A DNA stretch of 64,000 nucleotides from positions 434,001 to 498,000 of the forward strand of contig JAPTOF010000014.1 of NCBI GenBank assembly GCA_028554755.1. The letters are read 5' to 3'. The notes beneath the pieces were generated by a model. The model made no database searches and was not told the DNA's origin. It saw only the letters and a program-made list of their open reading frames with translations. Position numbers and translations under genes: made by a program. This DNA comes from Cordia subcordata (Eukaryota; Streptophyta; Magnoliopsida; Boraginales; Cordiaceae). Each line of letters opens with the position of its first letter. Within the stretch, counting starts at the first letter, position 1. Positions 57,760 to 64,000 of this stretch are shown here, one piece after another.

Positions 57760-58202
57760 GGTGTGTGATAAGAGACAAAAAACAATTGCACTTCAGGAAA
57801 TGAATCACAAAAAGGAGATGGATCCTTATAAGACTCACTAACAAGACCGAAAAGGTGATCCGCGACTAAGTTTTCATTAACCTTCTTATCCCAGATTTCA
57901 ACATCAATTTTTTGAAGAAGGAGCAACCACCTAATCAAGTGGGGCTTAGATTCTTTCTTAGCTAACAAATACCTTAATGTTGTATGATCGGTGTAAACAA
58001 TCACTTTAGACCCTAAGATGTATGACCTAAACTTGTTAAGGAAGAAGACAACTACTAGAAGCTCTTTTTTTGTAGTGGTATATTTCTTTTGGGCTTCATT
58101 AAGAGTCTTACTAGCATAATACACTACATGGGGCAACTTACCCTTCCTTTGACCTAAAACAGCTTCTATCGCATAATCAGATGCATCACACATAACCTCC
58201 AA
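57690..58202 (-). pseudogene. Athila RNase H
   Basis: The frame contains [62 protein letters not shown] and DHLFGL, the normal order for a Ty3/gypsy RNase H that removes the RNA template. It keeps the first Asp and the Glu of KKEL. The segment between it and RT (58,203-58,441) is full of stops. Confidence 0.75.
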
Positions 58203-58441
58203 TGGGAGACTATAGTTATGTGGTTGAATGATTGGGGATATAGATAATAACGATTTAAGCCTATTAAAAGCTCTAACACACTTATCATCAAATTCAAATG
58301 AGACATCTTATGCTAAGAGCTTAGACAAGGGATGCGTTATATGGCTAAAATCCTTGATGAATCAACAGTATAAACCTCTATGCCCTAGAAAAGATCTAGC
58401 ATCCTTAACACACTTAGAGACAGGCAACTTTTCAATCAATT

Positions 58442-59160
58442 CTACCTTGTTAGGTCAACTTGAATACTACTAGATGAGACAACATGACCCAACACTATCC
58501 CTCGTTGCACCATAAAGTGGGATTTCTCCCAACTCAACACTAAGTTCTTTTTCACACATCGGTTTAAGACTAAAGAGAGATGACTCAAGTACTCATCAAA
58601 ACTATCACCAAAGACTGAGAAATCATCCATGAATATCTCTAAATGTCTCTCAATCATATCACTAAGAATGGCCATCATACACATTTGAAAAGTCCCTGGG
58701 GCATTACATAGACTGAAGGGCATTTTCCTATAGGCAAAAGTGCCATAGAGACAAGTAAATGTGGTCTTTTCTTGGTCCTCGGGAAACATAGGGATCTGAT
58801 TATACCCAAAATATCCATCTAGAAAGCAATAGTAGCTATGCCCAGCTATTCTATCTAAGATCTAGTCTAAAAAAGGCAATTGGAAATGATCCTTGCTAGT
58901 TTTGGAGTTGAGCTTCCTATAGTCAATACAAACTCTCCAACCTGTGGGAGTACACGTAGGGATAAGCATTCCTCTCCCATTTTCTACAACCGTGATCCCA
59001 AATTTCTTAGGGACAACTTGGACCGGGCTAATCCATTTACTATCGGAGATCAGATAAATAATGCCTACATCTAAAAGCTTAATGATCTCTTTCTTAACTA
59101 CTTCGCTCATATGTAGGTTTAGCCTCCTTTGCATCTCCCTAGAAGGAATGGCTCTATCCT
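58442..59160 (-). pseudogene. Athila reverse transcriptase
   Basis: The first part lies at the end of the frame 58,862-59,857 (KKEIIKLLDVGIIYLISDSK, WRVCIDYRKLNSKT) and stops at a TAG near 58,865. The second part (58,442-58,789) has FTCLYGTFAYRKMPFSLCNAP and FMDDFSVFG, the catalytic DD pair. The TAG sits where related elements have Gln, so it may be a single CAG-to-TAG transition. The core is otherwise well preserved. It would copy element RNA into DNA. Confidence 0.78.
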
Positions 59161-60240
59161 TAAGGTGAATATGATACATGCAAACTGAAGGGACAGTTCC
59201 TCTCAATTCATCAATTTTCCACCTTATAGCCTTTCTATGTTTCCTAAAAACCTGTAAAAGACATTCCTCATGCTCTCTAGAAAGATCGGAAGCTATGATA
59301 ACCGGAAGGGTCTCATTATGGCCTAGGAAAGCATAATTTAAATGATTAGGAAGGGGTTTGAGCTCTAGAGAAGGGCTAGTCTCAACCAAGGGGGACTCAA
59401 CCTCAACATCATCAACGGGGTTATCACTTGAATCAAGACTGGAAGAAACAACCTCAAGTGACTTATCAATCACAGAATCTTCTACTATAGAGGTAGAAGC
59501 TACACTCTTCCGCTCTAAGGTCTCTAAATCAAAGTTAGACAACATCTCTTCAAATTTCCTCAATTCTTCTCCATTGGTCATAGTGCTCTCTACAAAGTCT
59601 TCGACACAAGAATCAGTCATATCTACTCTAAAGCACTCTTCTTCATCTTTTTCTCCTCCTATACTAGCCCTATTGATTGCCTTGGCAACCTTCATGGTGG
59701 ATCTCAAATTCCCAAATTTCATCTCTAATAACCTTGACCTGTAATGAATAATAGCATTTGTCGTGGCAAAGAAGGGGCGACTTAATAGAACGGGAGTCAA
59801 ATGTCTAGGGCTATCTCCCGAATCCATATCTAACACTACAAAGTCAATAGGGTACACGAACTCACCTATCTAGACCATAACATACTCTACCACATCCCTA
59901 GGTCTATACTCGGACCTATCAGCTTGCTGAAGAGTAACATGTGTAGAGGATAACTTACCTAGACCTAGCTGCTGATAAATGGAGTAGGGAATGAGATTGA
60001 CACTGGACTATAAATCTAACAAGGCGTGATCAATCTGGGTCTCTTTAATCCTACAAGGAATAGTGAAGGCTCTAGGGTAACTCATCTTGGGTTGGAGGCG
60101 CGAAGTACAAATACTATTCAATTTCTTTGTAAGCCTCATCTTTTTAGGAATGTTCAATGATCTATGATTCCTTATACAAAGGTCCTTAAAGAACTTAGAA
60201 TAAGAGGGAATGGAGAGGATCACATTTATCAAAGGAAGAT
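59161..60240 (-). pseudogene. Athila protease and linker
   Basis: Upstream, IPCRIKETQIDHALLDL is followed by a stop where the catalytic D-x-G motif should continue (about 60,010). Downstream, the frame from 59,857 has YPIDFVVLDMDSGDSPR, LLSRPFFATTNAIIHYR and MKFGN, the typical end of an Athila aspartic protease. It is followed by an acidic, Ser-rich linker leading to RT. It would process the polyprotein. It is inactive here through the stop at the active site. Confidence 0.7.
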
Positions 60241-60244
60241 TAAT

Positions 60245-61138
60245 CTAAACGTCCTTAAGATGCTCTAAGATCTTGAAAAATCTAGAATCCTCACTAGGTG
60301 TAGGCCTTTCTAAAGTGGATGGGAAGGGAAATCTCGGTGCAATACCTCTAAACACATGGGAATCATCAATGGGCTCTTTTCCCTCCCGATGGAGGCGGGA
60401 AGTACTACTCTCTTCATGGTCTCTAATAGGCTTAAATCTCTTAACATGACCCTTTCTAGAATCTCTCTTATCAGGGCTACTATATGGCTCTCTAGACTCG
60501 GAAGGACCACTAGATGTAGGCACTGCAAAGTCAACTCCTACCCTAATATCCACTATCCTACCGCTCCTAAGAGTGGTGATGGCCTTAGTTTGGGCTTGAG
60601 GGGGATAAGTGGTATTAGTGAAGAAATAGGATTAGAATTAAAGGTTCACCTCCGATTGAGAAGGCAATCTCCTGGGGTCTCTAGTGCTCAACTGCATGGC
60701 AATATGCCCTAATTGTGCCTTAAACCTAGCCATATGTTGCCTATAGCTAGCCATCTCTTACCTGTTATCAACTAGCTCTCGCTGCTGACAAGCTAATGCC
60801 TATAGCTGATTCTAAATAAATTGCATTAACTTTATAACATCATTGCTAAGAGACTGGCTACTAGAGAGAGTAGGGAGTGCTAGTGGTTGAGGAGCACTAG
60901 GAAGCCTAGACTGATTGACATGGTAAAACCCTGGAGGATTAGCAAGACGGGTTCGCAGTTGAAGTGGGACTTGGGGTTGGGAAGAAAGAGATTCACGCTG
61001 ACCTTACCTTCAAGAAAATTTTGGGTTGTCCTTTTAACCCAGATTGTATGTGTTTGAGTACGGATTGTACTCACGACAATAACCTTGAGTAGCACACACT
61101 TGCTCCTTGATAAACTTAGGAAACTGGGATGCTAAAGG
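60245..61138 (-). pseudogene. Athila gag C-terminal region
   Basis: From the solo-LTR junction it reads FPKFIKEQVCATQGY, then NPYSNTYNL, an Athila gag hallmark, followed by a decayed Gln/Leu-rich stretch. The open frame 60,245-60,553 has FPFPSTLERPTPSEDSRFFK before the protease. Stops are frequent between 60,560 and 60,880. Confidence 0.65.
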
Positions 61139-61143
61139 GCAAG

Positions 61144-63079
61144 TGATGTGTTTGTTTTGTGAGTTTATCTATTGCATGTATATCTTACTTTGAGGTGTTT
61201 TGAGATTAATTTAATGTATTAGTATAGCATTAGGTCATAATTGTGCATATTAAGGTTAATATGTTCATAGTTGAAGTTAAGACTCAAATGCTACACTAAT
61301 GCACGTTTATTGCTTATTTTAGGTGTGATTTAGGAAGATAATTGGAGCTTAATTGAGGGTGCTTGGAGTGTGGAACAAATTCAAGGGTGTTTTGGATGTA
61401 AAGGAATGAAGAAAAGTGCATTTGGAAGTGCCCTAGTAAAGGAAGGAGCGATCGAGGCGAAATCAAGAGCAATGTGAGCCAAATTCAGAGCTTGTAGCGT
61501 AAAAAGGACATGGAAAAACTTTGGTAATATTTTAGGGTGCAAAAGATAGCTTGGGAGATCCCCCATAGTGATACGAAGCCATAGAAAAAATGGTGCACGA
61601 ATTAGAGCCGAAACGAGCAATATATGGACATTTTACTGTGAAGACCAGTCGACCTTCTATTAAGGCCGGTCGACCAGCTGAGCTTGACCGGCTGGATCAG
61701 AATCTGGGCCAAATTTGGCTGGATGACTTAGCCCCAAAGCTGGTCAACCGGCTGGACCCCCGGCTGGATGCGTTAACAGCTCTATTTAAGCCACTTTTCA
61801 GCCATTTTTTTAAAGAGAACAACATCCAAATCAAACACCCATTTCCCTAAACCCAAAATCCACCAAAAATACCTAACACACTCACTTTCACACACATTTT
61901 AACACTTCGAATCAAGGATCCAAGCGGATCAAACACTAGAATTTAGGGCATAGCTCATGGATTGTAAAGCTTGGCTATGGATAGAAGGGTATCTCTTTTT
62001 TATCCTAAGTCTAATTATGTATGATTAGAGATATGTAGGGTGATTATATCTTGTATTTATGGATTGATTACTACTTTTTATTAATGGAAACTTGATGGAT
62101 TTACGTATATATGCTTTATGCTTAGGGCTTTAAAGGCTATTTTACATACATGTCTATATGTTTGTTGAAATGCCTCAATGATGTAGCATATGTATATTGA
62201 AGTCTATTATGCTATTAACTATTTCTAAATCATTATGCTAGCATGTCTATGTGTTTGTGTGGTGATTACATGAAGTGGGTATGACTATATACATGTCTAT
62301 GTGTGTGTTAGCATACTTAATAGCATAAATAGCTTCTATTGCATACATGTCAGGTGCCATTAATTAAATTGGTGTAATCTAAGTATGTCTATGTGCTTAA
62401 TAGTAGAATACCTTGGAATATTTTCGAATGCCATACCCTAGATGTGTTTGCTTTAAATCTAGCTAATGGGTCTCAGGGTAGGTTAGTCGACCTTAGATGG
62501 ACTAGGTCTTGGCTTTAAATCTAGCCAACGGTTTAGACGCTAAGGTTAGATCGATCTAAGTCACCTAGAATCCTAACTAACTAGCCCTATGGCCCTAAGT
62601 CATAAAGACTATATGCCATGGCTTTAGGGGTTGACACTTAGGGATGGATTCACACTGAGTCTTCGGGTGTAATTAGGAGGTTAATCAGGGGACTACACGA
62701 GAAAAACTGAGTTTAATCCATCAAGCAACCCTAACAAGAAGTAGTAATCACCTGTTTGCAAGTCGTAATCACCCTATTCCTTATTTCCACGTGTTAGCAT
62801 CCCCTTAGATTGCTTGATTCCCCCATCACACTCACACATATTGCCTTTTTATTTCCTTATTCTTAGATTAGGTTTACTTTTCCCAAGCTCCCTTTAAACC
62901 AAAAACCCCAAAAACATTATAGTTAGGACTTTAACACGTAGCTTTTAGGACGCACTTAACTTAAGACACCATACACATTAGGCTTCCTTGTGGATTCGAC
63001 CCCACACCCACACATACTGTACTACACATGTCCCGTGCATTTACAGGCTATTTAGGCTTGTGCTGTAAGATAGCAATCA
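61144..63079 (+). mobile_element. Solo LTR, type A1, inserted in the Athila gag
   Basis: A 1,936-bp LTR runs from TGATGTGTTTG to GCAATCA with a perfect 5-bp duplication GCAAG (61,139-61,143 and 63,080-63,084). It contains the CpG palindrome cluster (61,645-61,760), a TATA-like TCTATTTAAG at 61,781-61,790 and a CTTTAAATC hairpin at about 62,507. It separates the gag zinc region from NPYSNTYN. The orientation is opposite to the host element. Confidence 0.88.
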
Positions 63080-63084
63080 GCAAG

Positions 63085-64000
63085 CTACGGACTCATAAGA
63101 CAATTTAGAACATAATGCACAAACCTCAATAGCCAAAGAGATGGAGGAGGAACTTATGGAACTAGTCCTATGACCATGGGATGAAAGAGATAAGAAAATG
63201 AATTGATCTAACTTATTTGTCAAGCCCTCTACCTTAGCGAGTAAATCTAAAGAGACTCCAACCTCATTAACACTTCTCTTGTTACCTCTTTGACTATACC
63301 TTTCCATAGCTAAGTTTTGAAAAGAATTTTCGGCCATCAACTCCATTTTCTCTCATGCCTCAGTCGGTTCAAAAAGATAGAAGCCACCACTGGAGGCAGC
63401 ATTGACCATCATCCTATGTTGTTCATTTAAGCCTCAAAAGAAGTATTGCAATAAGGCTTGATTACCATACCCGTGGTATGGACATTGTCTAAGAAGGTCT
63501 TTGAACCTTTCCGATGCCTCATGAAAGGATTCTAGATCATGCCCGGAGAAAGTCATAATGACGGTCCTAAAGTCTGCTGTCTTGGCCATGGGATAGAATT
63601 TTTGAAAAAACTTAGATTGAAGTTCAGCCCATGTAGTAATACAACTATTAGGTGAGGAATGCAACCAAGCCCTAGTCTTGTCTTTAAGAGAAAAAAGGAA
63701 AAATCTTAGACGTATGATCTCTTAGGAGACATTGGGGACATGGAGGGTGGAACTCATCTCAACAAAGTCAGTAATATGCTCTAGAGGACTCTCATTGCTT
63801 CTCGCATAGAAGGAAGGAAGCATGGTTAACATATTAGGCTTAATCTCAAAGTTTGTCTCCCCTAAACCCAAAATTTGAATAGCCAAATTAGGCTTAAAGG
63901 CTTTGGGAAGGACGAATTGCCTAAGAGTAGGTTCCTCATCTATGGGTGGGTCCGGTCTAAGGGGCTCTTGTCTAAAATGATCTTGGGCTTGATGCCCATG
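63085..64000 (-). pseudogene. Athila gag, capsid part, runs off the window
   Basis: The frame at 63,434-63,664 reads TWAELQSKFFQKFYP, FSGHDLESFHEASERFKDLL and CPYHGYG, the gag capsid core. The next piece (63,077-63,346) has MELMAENSFQNLAMER and ends with VCALCSKLSYESVAC, a degraded zinc region, at the solo LTR. The upstream part (63,665-64,000) matches the second gag copy at 50,480-50,830. Stops separate the pieces. Confidence 0.7.

Larger units (their letters stand above)
49321..64000 (-). mobile_element. Athila-lineage Ty3/gypsy retrotransposon with tandem LTR structure, partial
   Basis: Read on the minus strand from the right edge: gag (interrupted by a solo LTR), protease, RT, RNase H, integrase, 3' region (interrupted by another solo LTR), LTR (51,350-53,193), primer binding site, a second gag fragment, then a truncated LTR ending at 49,321. 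The gag-protease-RT-RNaseH-integrase order and the gag and integrase sequences are Athila-like. No env-like ORF is seen. The pol frames contain stops and frameshifts. The 5' LTR is outside the window. Confidence 0.8.

Noticed and set aside
59358..59744. 128-codon plus-strand Ser/Thr-rich frame
   Set aside because: It is antisense to the Athila protease linker, which is acidic and Ser-rich and leaves the opposite strand open.

Overview
This window is nuclear DNA of a flowering plant, most likely a eudicot with a large, repeat-rich genome. The evidence is a spliced plant-type KH-domain gene with GT-AG introns, densely nested LTR retrotransposons of the Athila, Tat and Copia types, two MITE-like elements, and no prokaryotic features. 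I cannot name the species. Only about 7 kb (20,495-27,529, minus strand) belongs to a recognisable host gene. Almost everything else is transposon sequence in several layers of nesting.

Layout. (1) 1-18,817 is a nest. From the outside in: an A-type LTR (minus), a B-type LTR (minus), a non-autonomous element E1 (plus, LTR type B), a complete element E2 (plus, 1,357-12,870, target duplication CTCAC), and two A2-type solo LTRs inside the 3' LTR of E2. (2) 18,818-20,494 is the 3' flank of the gene, with a 61-bp tandem duplication. (3) 20,495-27,720 is a six-exon PEPPER/FLK-like KH protein gene of 485 codons with its promoter. (4) 27,791-28,043 is a MITE-like inverted repeat. (5) About 28,298-37,742 is a Copia-type LTR split by E3, a complete element on the minus strand (29,340-37,170). 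(6) About 38,715-43,620 is a decayed Tat-lineage Ty3/gypsy element (plus) with a second, archaeal-type RNase H. (7) About 44,480-49,320 is the 3' end of a Copia element (minus) with a solo LTR inside its LTR. (8) 49,321-64,000 is an Athila-lineage Ty3/gypsy element (minus). It has a tandem LTR-gag-LTR-pol arrangement and two inserted solo LTRs, and it runs out of the window.

How the parts relate. E1, E2 and E3 share an internal region of about 3.65 kb that lacks protease, reverse transcriptase and integrase. It instead carries decayed reading frames for one protein family: a CCHC zinc knuckle, a Ser/His-rich stretch, a probable coiled coil, an acidic block and a C-terminal block with a GWL-x-RE-x2-GH signature. 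Their ends (TGAT...ATCA, primer binding site like the end of tRNA-Asp, 3' non-coding region, hairpins next to the polypurine tract) resemble those of the Athila element that does encode pol. The simplest reading is a non-autonomous family mobilised in trans by an Athila partner. None of the transposon ORFs looks intact. Several target duplications differ by one C/T or G/A change, which fits decay of methylated DNA.
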